From Amphimedon queenslandica (lineage: Eukaryota > Porifera > Demospongiae > Haplosclerida > Niphatidae): a stretch of 51,846 nucleotides of DNA. Shown here in pieces: positions 1-9,746 of the stretch (position 1 is its first letter; each line of letters starts with the position of its first letter). Below the pieces are notes generated by a model. The model searched no databases, was not told where the DNA came from, and saw only the letters and a program-made list of their open reading frames with translations. A program made the translations under genes and the position numbers. Where the stretch lies: assembly GCF_000090795.2 (NCBI RefSeq), contig NW_003546478.1:66453-118298 (forward strand), given 5' to 3'.

Positions 1-325
1 ACACAGTAAGGAAATTGGGTGTTTCCATCTCTTTTTCTAATTGTGTCTCTTGCTATAGGTGCATGTTCAAGAATGCATGAAAGAAAGAACACAAACTGTA
101 AACATTGTTAGATCTATATAGTATTTATTTTTAAAATATTTTTGTTTGAACTATTTATCCACTGTGCAAATGTTGCGGAACCACTATTATTGATAGCTTT
201 TTGCCACCTATAGTAGTGGGAATCTCCACTTTTTAAAGTGTAATTTACCCACTTATGGAGTGAGCTATATGATGACTTTTGAACACACCTTTTTTGGTGT
301 GAACGACCCACCATTATTTTTGCAG
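1..325. other. Left-edge non-coding stretch, no gene recognised
   Basis: No open frame here resembles a neighbouring gene. In the intact class I SRCR genes of this window a transmembrane exon lies about 50 bp upstream of the tail exon, but none is present here before the tail exon at 326. Short self-complementary stretches (around 215-250 and 280-300) could be remnants of a mobile element, but no clear ends were found. Confidence 0.4.
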
Positions 326-534
326 TGCAGACTCAGAATATTGGGATTTATTCTGAACTGTCACAGAATCAATTTGAACCATTTTCCAATGGGAGAGATC
401 CTGCAGTTCCTGCTGCTAATGATTATGAGAGTCCTGTTGATGTGAATATAATGACTGTTAATAATGATCCAGTTTATTCACTGGCTGAAACTGAGGAAGA
501 AACTGGTAGCTATGACAAGTTACAAAGGAATTAA
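326..534 (+). CDS. Terminal cytoplasmic-tail exon of a class I SRCR receptor (partial or orphan)
   Basis: The frame starting near 326 and ending with TAA at 532-534 encodes the class I tail seen in SRCR-A and SRCR-D: IGIYSELSQNQ, NDYESPVDV, DPVYSLAE and a C-terminal YDKLQRN. Homology to those tails begins abruptly at about 328, after a tttttgcag acceptor-like sequence; the upstream part of the normal exon is replaced. The 3' flank (535-600) matches the 3' flank of SRCR-C, so this is probably the end of a C-type gene in the first duplicated unit. Its other exons are either beyond the left edge behind an enlarged intron, or deleted. The reading frame is intact, so use as a real exon cannot be excluded. 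Confidence 0.55.
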
Positions 535-652
535 CTGTGGCATTAATTTTTAATGTTAAAGTGTATTTCAGTTTTATTACTATTATTATACATTTTATAC
601 ACATGTGACTGCTCAATGGGTGTGGTGATCATATCTGGTGTACGTGTGTACA

Positions 653-658
653 TATAAG
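653..658 (+). promoter_or_regulatory. TATA-like element upstream of SRCR-A
   Basis: TATAAG lies 73 bp before the SRCR-A start codon, inside a block of about 120 bp (about 605-715) that is conserved upstream of SRCR-D (TATATAAG at 9681). Conservation between paralogous promoters supports a core-promoter role, but recent duplication alone could also explain it. Confidence 0.4.
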
Positions 659-730
659 CATACGGCAACATGCACATACAATATAGCTGACCAACTTCCT
701 AGAAAGCTGTAAGCTTTGGTAAATTTCAAT

Positions 731-2529
731 ATGTTGTTCAAGAAGTGCCACTTGGTCCAGTTCCTTGTCTGTATTAGCATAGCTGTTGTGGCAGTTGAAT
801 TTGTTGAAGGAACATGTACTAAAGGAGCCATCAGATATGATCCAGAATACAGCAATACTGTTATACAGATATGCTTTAATAATAGATGGGGATATATCTG
901 CACAAACAATAATGAAGTACCCAGGCAAAGAATAGCTAATGTAATCTGTCAACAGATGGGATATTCTAGACACTCTGATACTGGTATGCTTAAGTTGATT
1001 ATATTGTTATGATATGTCATCATGTAGGTATGACTCAGATAAGAATAGATCCTGCTCCTACAACTGATTTTATTCAATGGCTTCATTGCTCAGATAAACC
1101 AATTCCACAGCAGAGCATTTTAGATTGTTCACATCAAATTTATAGCTATCGCTATCGGCCCGTTCTGAGATGTTCTACCTACTATCATATTGCTGCTAGT
1201 AATTGTATCAGTACCTCAGTCTGTCAAAATGGACAGATACAATTACTTGATACTAATGCTGTATTGCTGTGTGTAAATGGAGAGTGGCATGCATTATGTA
1301 ATACAACATGGTCCTATACTCAAGCACAAGTTGTATGTAGACAATTAGGAAAGAATGCACAAGGTATGCCCACTTCATTACCAATGTGTTTAATGATGTA
1401 ATTCTATAGGAGCTATGCCAGTTAATGTTTCAGTACCTACCAATATTTCAGTGTTAAAAGCTAACTTTGAATGTAATGGAAATGAAAAGTTTCTTTATAA
1501 CTGTTCAGATTATCGCTTAAATTCCTGTAGTAGTGGCACTGTTGCTGGTGTTATATGTGAAAGTAAAGTTATAGATTGTGTTATTATTAATTACATTATT
1601 TATAGACTTGCCTGGACCTCCTTCTAATCTTACTGTCGATAGTAAACAATCAGATATTATATTACATTGGAAATACACTGATAGAAACAGTGATATGTCC
1701 AATTTCAGTGTTTACTGTAAAAACATGATTGTTTATTCCCAACCACACATAAAGTTCAAAACTGAACTAAACATACTGACAAAGAACAACAGTGCAACAC
1801 TGATTGGTTTATTAGCCAATACTGTGTACACATGCTGTGTGTCTGCTGTATTCCTTTATATGGAGACTGAATCAACATGCATTAATGTAACAAAAGGTTA
1901 GCTTTGTAATTTTAATTTAAAATATGTTCTTATTTGCAGGATTGCAAGAAGCTAGCTCTAGCACTTCTTCTACATTATCATCTACTCCTGCTGGTAACTT
2001 AAAGAGCATAAAATTAATGGTTTCATTATTGTGTATTTATTACAGCTACTGCAACTGTAGCATCATCATCATCAAATGGAGCTATCTCATGGATTGGTGG
2101 AATATTTATTGGTATCATTATCAGTGCAGTGTTTGTTATTATATTATTATTGATTATCAAAATTGTCATTACAAGAAGAAGTAAAGAAAAACAATTTGAA
2201 CCTAACAAAAGGTACAATCAAATGCTTTATTTTATATGCCATTATGGTATTACTAATAAAGGTCATCATTACAAAGTGATAATGTAAATGTCACATCCAC
2301 TGTTTACCATCAGTCAAGAGGTCAGACTCAGAATATTGGGATTTATTCTGAACTGTCACAAAATCAATTTGAGCCGTTTTCCAATGGGAGGGATCCTGTA
2401 GTTCCTGCTGCTAATGATTATGAGAGTCCTGTTGATGTGAATATAATGACTGTTAATAATGATCCAGTTTATTCACTGGCTGAAACTGAGGAAGAAACTG
2501 GTAACTATGACAAGTTACAAAGGAACTAA
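731..2529 (+). CDS. SRCR-A: secreted-leader, 2x SRCR, FN3, single-pass receptor (class I tail)
   Basis: Seven exons join in frame: 731-983, 1028-1363, 1410-1562, 1606-1896, 1940-1993, 2046-2211, 2262-2529 (506 codons plus stop). Residues 1 to about 29 are a signal peptide. SRCR domain 1 (about 32-155) shows NNRWGYIC and ANVICQQMGY and is split by intron 1. SRCR domain 2 (about 163-247) shows GEWHALC and AQVVCRQLG and is split by intron 2. An FN3 domain fills exon 4 (starts LPGPPSNLTV), a Ser/Thr linker fills exon 5, and the transmembrane helix (about 374-400) follows in exon 6. The last exon is a class I tail with YSEL and YDKL motifs. Introns 1-5 are phase 1 and intron 6 is phase 2. I chose ATG 731 because it directly precedes the hydrophobic leader. 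SRCR proteins are commonly adhesion or pattern-recognition receptors; the ligand here is unknown. Confidence 0.9.
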
Positions 2530-2873
2530 CTTCATCATGAAATTATTAATAATTATTTTATATTCAATCAACTATTTTATAATTTTGTTGCTATTATAAT
2601 GCATAGCTAATAATAACGGTATAAATTAAGTTTGTGTCACACCCATGAAAGTTCTTGGTCTGGTTACAAATTAACAGATAGTGAATGCACATAGACATAG
2701 ATCTATAAGCATTATAATGTAAAAATTGTGCTACAACATGTACCTTTATGCAATATAATGTACTGGCGGTGCCTTTGGTACACCCACATAATATACTATA
2801 ACAACAAAACAAGGTGCCCATAGCTACCTTATGTAGAAGTTAGTTGTATTATAATCTATCACAGTAAAGTTCA
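2530..2873 (+). promoter_or_regulatory. Conserved spacer and probable promoter between class I and class II genes
   Basis: No gene is present. This spacer recurs at 11575-11898 and 15350-15670, always after an A/D-type tail and before a class II gene. It contains the 3' flank of the upstream gene, then a block beginning tactggcggtgcctttggta at 2761, ending with acagtaaagttcaatgaa at the start codon of SRCR-B. The proximal 110 bp is the likely class II promoter. It differs completely from the promoter of SRCR-A and SRCR-D, so the two classes may be controlled separately. Confidence 0.5.
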
Positions 2874-4646
2874 ATGAAGAACATAAGTTCAAGATCCAGG
2901 CACTTCCTTCTCTTTTTCATCCTGTTACTCTTCAATGTAGCAGTTAGATTTGCTGAAGGAACATGTACTAGGGGAGCCATCAGATATGATCCAGAATATA
3001 ACAATACAGTTGTACAAATTTGTTTTAATAATAGATGGGGATATATCTGTGCAAGCAGTAGTGAAAGTCAAAGGCAAAGAATAGCTAATGTAATCTGTCA
3101 ACAGATGGGATATTCTAGACACTTAGATACTGGTATGTACTGATGTTAAGTTGATTCATTTCATGTCATGATATGCCACATGATAGGGATCAATCAGATA
3201 AAAATAGAACCTGCTCCTAAACCTGGTTTTATAGGATGGCTTCATTGCTCAGATAAACCAATTTCACAGCAGAGCATTTTAGATTGTTCACATGAAGTTT
3301 ATGAGTTAGCTGACTCCGATCCCATTTGTTCTAACTACAACCACTATACTGCTGCTAGCAATTGTATCAATACCTCAGTCTGTCAAAATGGACAGATACA
3401 GTTACTTGATACTAATGCTGTATTGCTGTGTGTAAATGGAGAGTGGCATGCATTATGTAATACAACATGGTCCTCTACTCAAGCACAAGTTGTATGCAGA
3501 CAACTAGGAAAGAATGTACAAGGTATAGATACTCATGCATTATGATGATGTGTTTACAAATGTTATTGTAGGAGCTATGCCAGTTAATGTTTCAGTACCT
3601 GCCAATATTTCAGTTTTACAAGCTAAGTTTGAATGTTATGGATATGAAAAGTTTCTTTATAACTGTTCAGATTATCGCTTAAACTCCTGTAGTAGTGGCA
3701 CTGTTGCTGGTGTTATATGTGAAAGTAAAATTATAGATTGTGTTATTATTAATTTTGATAATATTTTATTTATAGATTTGCCTGGTCCTCCTTCAAATCT
3801 TACTGTCAATAGCCAACAGTCAGATGTTATATTACATTGGGAATACACTGATGATGCTAATAATGTGTCTAATTTCAGTGTTTACTGTAAACATAACAAG
3901 ACTGTTGATTCTCAACTGCACTTGAATATCAAAACTGAGCTAAGCCTACTGACAAAGAACAACAGTGCAACACTGATTGGTTTATTAGCCAATACTGTGT
4001 ACACATGCTGTGTGTCTGCTGTATTCCCTTATATGGAGACTGAATCAACATGCATTAATCTAACAGGTCGACCCCCTTTATTATCAACTAAATTAAAAAT
4101 ACATTCTTATTTACAGGATTTCAAGAAACTTGCTCCAGCACTTCTACAATAATAGGTAGTTTAAAAATTACATACTATGCATTTTAATGTATATACAGTT
4201 ATTGCTACTGTAGCATCATCATCATCAAATGAAGTTATCTCATGGATTGGTGGATTTATTGGTATCATTATCAGTGCAGTGTTTGTTATTATCTTATTAT
4301 TGATTATCAAAATTGTCATTACAAGAAAAAGTAAAGACAAGCAATCAAAACCCAACAAAAGGTATACAATCAAATACTTTATCTTATTTTAGTATATTGC
4401 TTAATAAGGTTGTCATTGCAATGTGATAATGCAAATGTTATAAGCACCATTTCAAGTGGTCAGAATGTTGCATATGGAGTTTATTCACAAAATCAGAGTC
4501 CTCTGGAGTCCTTTGTCAATAGGAGTGATCCTACAACTCTAGAATATGCAAGTCCCTTTGATGTGCTTCAGCAAAATAGAGTGGCTGTTAATGATGATCA
4601 GGTTACATTTAGTCACTGGCTGAAATTGAGATTAACATACGTATAA
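2874..4646 (+). CDS. SRCR-B: 2x SRCR, FN3, single-pass receptor (class II tail)
   Basis: Exons 2874-3132, 3187-3522, 3572-3724, 3776-4066, 4117-4155, 4199-4361, 4409-4646 give 492 codons plus stop. The leader MKNISSRSRHFLLFF is shared with SRCR-F and nearly with SRCR-E. Two SRCR domains, FN3, a short 39-nt linker exon (GFQETCSSTS) and a transmembrane helix follow. The class II tail contains NVAYGVYSQNQSPLESF and TLEYASPFDV. Compared with SRCR-E and SRCR-F, the extreme C-terminus is altered: a small indel near 4600 bypasses the usual TAG after the GYI/DYI ending, so the frame runs about 12 codons further to TAA at 4646. It is otherwise intact and probably functional. Confidence 0.9.
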
Positions 4647-4827
4647 CAAATTACAAGAAATTTACTGTGTGTTTAAAATTAATTGATTGATTAGATTGTT
4701 AGAGCTCATTTGCGTGGGTGACTCTAAAACGAGTGGGTGTATAATTTTATGGGCGTCGTTAGGGGCTTAGGGCCAGCCACTCCTCTCTTTTTTGCAGCAA
4801 AAGAGGGTTGCTTTGTGTCACAAGGCC

Positions 4828-5092
4828 ATGTCTACAGACCGAGCTTTAGAGGATTCATCTTTGCTGGAACTATCAGCAAAAAGTACTGAGCAGAAATCAT
4901 ATGGCACTCTGGTGGAGACCCGCTTAAATAGCTCTCAAAAAGTACTGTTATAAAGCAGTTTAGCCTGTGAATATTTGCTACATTTTAGGACAATGTAACC
5001 GACCAGGATCAATTGGTACAAGCCTAGGAGCACGACTGTGCTGTTGTCGAGGTATTTGTAAATACCTGAAGTATGATTAGTTTAATTTGTGA
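4828..5092 (+). pseudogene. Truncated copy 1 of the multipass (GRL-like) gene
   Basis: Two exons homologous to exons 1 and 2 of the intact gene at 17638 are recognisable at 4828-4941 (114 nt) and 4989-5051 (63 nt), with matching splice sites. Exon 2 carries an in-frame TAG at 5025-5027, where the intact copy has a Glu codon. Homology stops in the following intron at about 5092, where the FANCJ fragment of the opposite strand begins. The encoded part is the cytosolic N-terminus only, so no membrane helices remain. The upstream 100 bp (about 4715-4827) still resembles the promoter region of the other copies. Confidence 0.85.
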
Positions 5093-5124
5093 TAGTGAAT
5101 GTATTAGTACGTTCATACATACAT

Positions 5125-7765
5125 ATTTGTAGTCTATGAGTGCCTTGTATTCCTCCTTCTTGTTCCTTGAGGTTGATACCTGGGGATGCATACAGGTATG
5201 ATAACGACTGGCTAATATGACCATACTAATACAATAGGAAGAGAGAGAGAGAGAGAGGGGGGAAGAGAAAAAGAAGAGAGAAGATAACGAATATTTCTCA
5301 CAATAGACATGTTTACAATAAAAGCAATACAGAGGTTACATTGAGATGTTGTTTTTCCATAATTAAAAAACAACTAAAATACGTTCAGACGTCCAGCATG
5401 TACGTACAATGTAAATGATATAATCTGCTACATGTACATAAATGGCTGACAGTTGAAACACAAACAATACTCGCAGTCTTTTTGATTATGATAACTACTA
5501 AGCAAACAAGAGGCTTCCTTTGTTGATGTGTTTACTTCCCGACTGCCTTTGATAATCACAAGAATAGCAATAGTCAGACAATAACAATAACATCACAAAA
5601 AGGAAAACATGTACATGTACATGTACCACTAGTGACAATAAGCAGTTTAGGCACATGTAACTAAAATCAAAATCAAAATTAAAAATACATTTTCTTACGG
5701 TGTGTTTGAGTAAGCAGTCCTAGCTAGTTCGTGTGTTATCTGTGTGATCTGTTTGTGAGTTCTGGTCCCATAAAATATCCTCATAGGCCTATTGTTCATA
5801 ATAACAACAACAACACAATACAACATGTAATGGACACCCATTCAATTTCAGTACTTTAATAAAGACTGTTTCTGATATACATGTACACACAAAAGCTCCA
5901 AGTACATGTACCTGCTAATATGTGAACATAAACATATTCATAAACAACAAGTATTTTTTATACATAAGTGATGATGGATGATACATTTATGACCTTTAAA
6001 CATAATGGTTCATGTACATGTATATAAAATGCCTCATATTAAAGTATATAACAAGTATACTTGTGTGTGACTGGTTGTTGAGGGATATCCATTAACATAA
6101 GACCATCAATATCCTTATTAGGATTACAACCACACAACTGACAAGAGGAAAGGGGGAGGGGAAGAGGAGGAGCTGATGGTTGAGGATCTGGTACAATGGA
6201 AACAGGTTGCATCTATAAACATAAAATATATCATGTGAAATTGTAAGTTTGTTATGTGTGTACATATACATGTACATGTGAATGTGAATGTTTTGTTGTT
6301 TTACAAATTCACACTATTTTTACATGTACATGTTTATAATAGTAAAGAATAAAGGAAAGCTGACAACCACATAATGTACACACTACATGATGAGCTCTTA
6401 AATCAGTAAACAAGAATAAAGAAAGAGTGGCAGGTATTAAGGGTAAATGTACCTCTTTCTCTTTATTATCTTGCTCTTCTTTTACAGAGACCATCCTCCA
6501 TGTCGGGTGGCCATGTTCATTAGGAGTGAGTTGTGAGTCACAAGTGGACTCGTCTATATCATCATAAACCACACCCTTTGCCACAACCTTGAACCTCTTG
6601 GTCTACATAATACAAATGAACAAAAATATAACACCTACATGCACTGAATTCATAATAGTGAATTCTATGTATTGATTGTGAATGTATAAATGTGCTATTA
6701 TGTTGGTACTTTTGCTTTCTTGTTTGTGATCAGAGGACGGAATCGTTTCTTGATTGGTTTAAAGTCATTGTCATCGTTGTCACTGTCATCTTGCAGATTA
6801 TCAACAGTAGTGTCTTTACCTTCAATAACAATGAAAATAATAATAATAATAACAATAATAATAAACAGTTACTCATACCATTATTACTAGTAGCAGTAGT
6901 ATTATCTTGGTAATTAGTAGCTGTATTGCACTGAACACTGAGTAGATGAAGTATCACCAACAGGACCAGTAGCAGTAGAACCAGTAGCAATAGAATCAGT
7001 TACATTAGCTTTTGTAGTAGTAATTGGATCAATTACATTAGCCTCAGTCACATCAGGACCAGTAGCAATAGAGCCAGTATTAGTAAGAAGATTAACAGGT
7101 GGTATTGTAGTATTAGGTATAATAGTATTAGGAGGAACATCAGTCACTAGTGAAGAGTTAATAGTCTCATTCATTGGTTGACATGTATTAGTGGTAGACT
7201 GAACTTGAATCTTCTTAATATCAGTATGGCATGTACATTGACAGGGTGTCCCTCCTTCATTTTCATCCCCAGTATTAGGCAATACAGAACTGTTACATGA
7301 GGCAGTTGTATTGTTAGTATTGGGTTCAGTGGATGAGGATTGCTTGGGTTCATTGGATGAGGTGAGTTTGGATTCATAGTTGTGTTTCTGCCATGCTATT
7401 GTGGAGCAGAGTAATGCAAGACTCTTCCCACTACCTGTTGGACTCTCCAATAAAGCATTGCCGCTTTTATTAAGAGCTTGAATAATCTGAGACAGAAGAG
7501 AAAAGAGAGAGAAGAAATTTAAGGAGAAAAGAGAATAAGTGAAAGGAAAAATGAACATAACATTACAAACAAAACATTTTAAAGGGTTAAAAATTACAAT
7601 TTTTTCACTTTCCTACCCGTAATAGCTTTACGCTGTATTTAAAAGTTAATGTTAATTTACTTTAGACATCATCTGGAGTTGAGTGGGATAGGGTTTGCAT
7701 GGAAAGCGTACAGGAACGCCAGATATTGGATACAAATCATTCCTAACCTCCTTAGGAGCCTCCAT
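5125..7765 (-). CDS. BRIP1: FANCJ/BRIP1-type DEAH helicase, 5' fragment only
   Basis: Reading leftward, exons are 7661-7765, 7486 to about 6900 (ending at 6879 by an alternative frame), 6710-6819, 6453-6602, 6061-6212, 5699-5788, and from 5225 to about 5125. Exon 1 encodes [20 protein letters not shown], the start of the helicase core. Exon 2 begins with the Walker A stretch [17 protein letters not shown], characteristic of FANCJ. A long Ser/Thr-rich insert follows, then [15 protein letters not shown], motif Ia ([14 protein letters not shown]) and [16 protein letters not shown], which leads into the Fe-S region. Splice phases agree from exon 3 to exon 7. Family members run to roughly 900-1250 residues; here everything after the first Fe-S cysteine (remaining cysteines, DEAH box, motifs III-VI) is missing, and the SRCR/GRL duplication begins there. 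The exon 2 to 3 junction is uncertain because the frame shifts near 6915-7000. FANCJ unwinds DNA in crosslink repair; this fragment could not do so. Confidence 0.8.
5237..5282. repeat. GA-rich simple repeat in a FANCJ-fragment intron
   Basis: A purine run of gagaga units followed by ggggggaagagaaaaagaag lies just upstream (in the gene's sense) of the exon topped at 5225. In the gene's sense it is a pyrimidine tract next to the splice acceptor. Confidence 0.8.
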
Positions 7766-7878
7766 TTTATTATACACGTGACCGCCCAAAATGGGCGTGG
7801 TGATTCTATTTTGCATGCATTTGCAGCATGTTATGTTTGCACAAACAGACTTGGCTATAACAGACACAGTAAATTTTT
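7766..7878. promoter_or_regulatory. Divergent promoter region shared by the FANCJ fragment (-) and SRCR-C (+)
   Basis: Only 113 bp separate the two start codons. The interval contains an E-box CACGTG at 7775-7780 followed by AC, and a perfect inverted repeat cgccca-aaa-tgggcg at 7783-7797. Neither the class I (A/D) nor the class II proximal promoter block is present, so SRCR-C is likely driven from this FANCJ-side sequence. CACGTGAC-type boxes are common in bidirectional housekeeping promoters; its function here is inferred. Confidence 0.55.
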
Positions 7879-9555
7879 ATGATGTTCAACTACCTGGTCT
7901 TTGTTAGCGTATTTTGTGTAGCAGTTAGATTTGCTGAAGGAACATGTACTAGGGGAGCCATCAGATATGATCCAGAATACAACAGTACAGTTGTACAGAT
8001 TTGTTTTAATAATAGATGGGGATATATCTGTGCAAGCAGTAGTGAAAGTCAAAGGAAAAGAATAGCTAATGTAATCTGTCAACAGATGGGATATTCTAGA
8101 CACTTAGATACTGGTATGTACTGATGTTAAGTTGATTGATTTCATGTCATGATATGCCACATGATAGGGATCAATCAGATAAAAATAGAACCTGCTCCTA
8201 AACCTGGTTTTATAGGATGGTTTTATTGCTCAGATAAACCAATTTCACAGCAGAGCATTTTAGATTGTTCATATCTAGTTTATGAGCCAGCTTATTCCGA
8301 TTCAATTTGTTCTGATAACTACAACCACTATATTGCTGCTAGTAATTGTACCAATACCTCAGTCTGTCAAAATGGACAGATACAATTACTTGATACTAAT
8401 GCTATATTTCTGTGTGTAAATGGAGAGTGGCATGCATTATGTGGTACATCATGGTCCGATACTCAAGCACAAGTTGTATGTAGACAATTAGGAAAGAATG
8501 TACAAGGTATAGACATACTAATGCATTATGATGATGTGTTTACAAATGTTATTGTAGGAGCTATGGCAGTTAATGTTTCAGTACCTGCCAATATTTCAGT
8601 TTTACAAGCTAAGTTTGAATGTTATGGATATGAAAAGTTTCTTTACAACTGTTCAGATCATCGCTCATTCTCCTGTGATAATCTAATTTCTCAAACTCAA
8701 ATCACTGTTGCTGGTGTTACATGTCAAAGTAAAGTTTGATTGTATTATTATTAATTTTGGTAATATTTTATTTATAGGCTTGCCTGGCCCTCCTTCAAGT
8801 CTTACTGTCAATACCCAACAGTCAGATATTATATTACATTGGGAATACACTGATGATGCTAATAATGTGTCTAATTTCAGTGTTTACTGTAAGCATAATA
8901 GGACTGTTGATCCTCAACTGCACTTAAATTTCAAAACTGAGCTAAACCTACTGACAAAGAACAACAGTGCCACACTGATTGGTTTATTAGCCAATACTGT
9001 GTACACATGCTGTGTGTCTGCTGCATTCCCTTATATGGAGACTGAATCAACATGCATTAATGTAACAAAAGGTGAGCTTTTAATTATTTTAACTTTAAAA
9101 TTATTCTATGTTTAGCTAGTGCCACACCATCATCATCAAATGGAGCTATCCCATGGATTGGTGGAATATTTATTGGTATCATTATCAGTGCAGTGTTTGT
9201 TATTATCTTATTATTGATTATCAAAATTGTCATTACAAGAAGAAGTAAAGACAAACAATTTAAACCCAACAAAAGGTATACAATCAAATACTTTACTTAT
9301 AACAGTATATGGTATTACTTATAAAGGTCATCATTACAAAGTGATAATGGTCAAAATGTAATTGGAGTTTATTCTGAACTGTCGCAGAATCATTTCGAGC
9401 CTTTTTCTAATAGGAGGGATCCTGCAATTCCTGCTACTAATGATTATGAGAGCCCTGTTGATGTGAATATAATGACTGTTAATGGTGATCCAGTTTATTC
9501 ACTGGCTGAAACTGAGGAAGAAACTGGTAACTATGACAAGTTACAAAGGAATTAA
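7879..9555 (+). CDS. SRCR-C: 2x SRCR, FN3, single-pass receptor (hybrid, class I-type tail)
   Basis: Exons 7879-8113, 8168-8506, 8558-8728, 8778-9071, 9116-9275, 9327-9555 give 475 codons plus stop, all in phase. The leader (MMFNYLVFVSVF) is unlike those of the other five genes. The ectodomain is closest to SRCR-B (GINQIKIEPAPKPGF), while the tail is class I (GVYSELSQN, DPVYSLAE, YDKLQRN). The linker exon present in all other copies is absent. The tail exon also lacks the VNVTSTVYHQSRGQTQN part found in A and D. It has its own promoter region, shared with the FANCJ fragment. The mosaic suggests exon exchange between classes. Confidence 0.9.
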
Positions 9556-9680
9556 CTGTGGCATTAATTTTTAATGTTAAAGTGTATTTCAGTTTTATTA
9601 CCATTATTGTACATTTTATATGCATCATGTGGCTCACTGACTGCTCAATGGGTATGGTTATCATAGCTTGTGTACGTGTG

Positions 9681-9688
9681 TATATAAG
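9681..9688 (+). promoter_or_regulatory. TATA-like element upstream of SRCR-D
   Basis: TATATAAG lies 66 bp before the start codon at 9747, in the block conserved with the SRCR-A upstream region. Confidence 0.45.
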
Positions 9689-9746
9689 CATACAGCAACA
9701 TGCACATGCAATATGAGCTCAGTAACTTCCTAGCAAGCTGTAAACT

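Noticed and set aside
731..2529. Use of the YSEL and YDKL motifs as a canonical ITAM
   Set aside because: The two motifs are about 60 residues apart, far beyond the ITAM spacing of 6-12. They may be separate SH2 or endocytic (YxxL) signals.
5125..7765. Assignment of the helicase fragment to RTEL1, DDX11 or XPD
   Set aside because: All share Fe-S helicase motifs, but the [17 protein letters not shown] stretch, the long insert with CxxCxC before motif Ia and HTCxHP after it fit FANCJ best.
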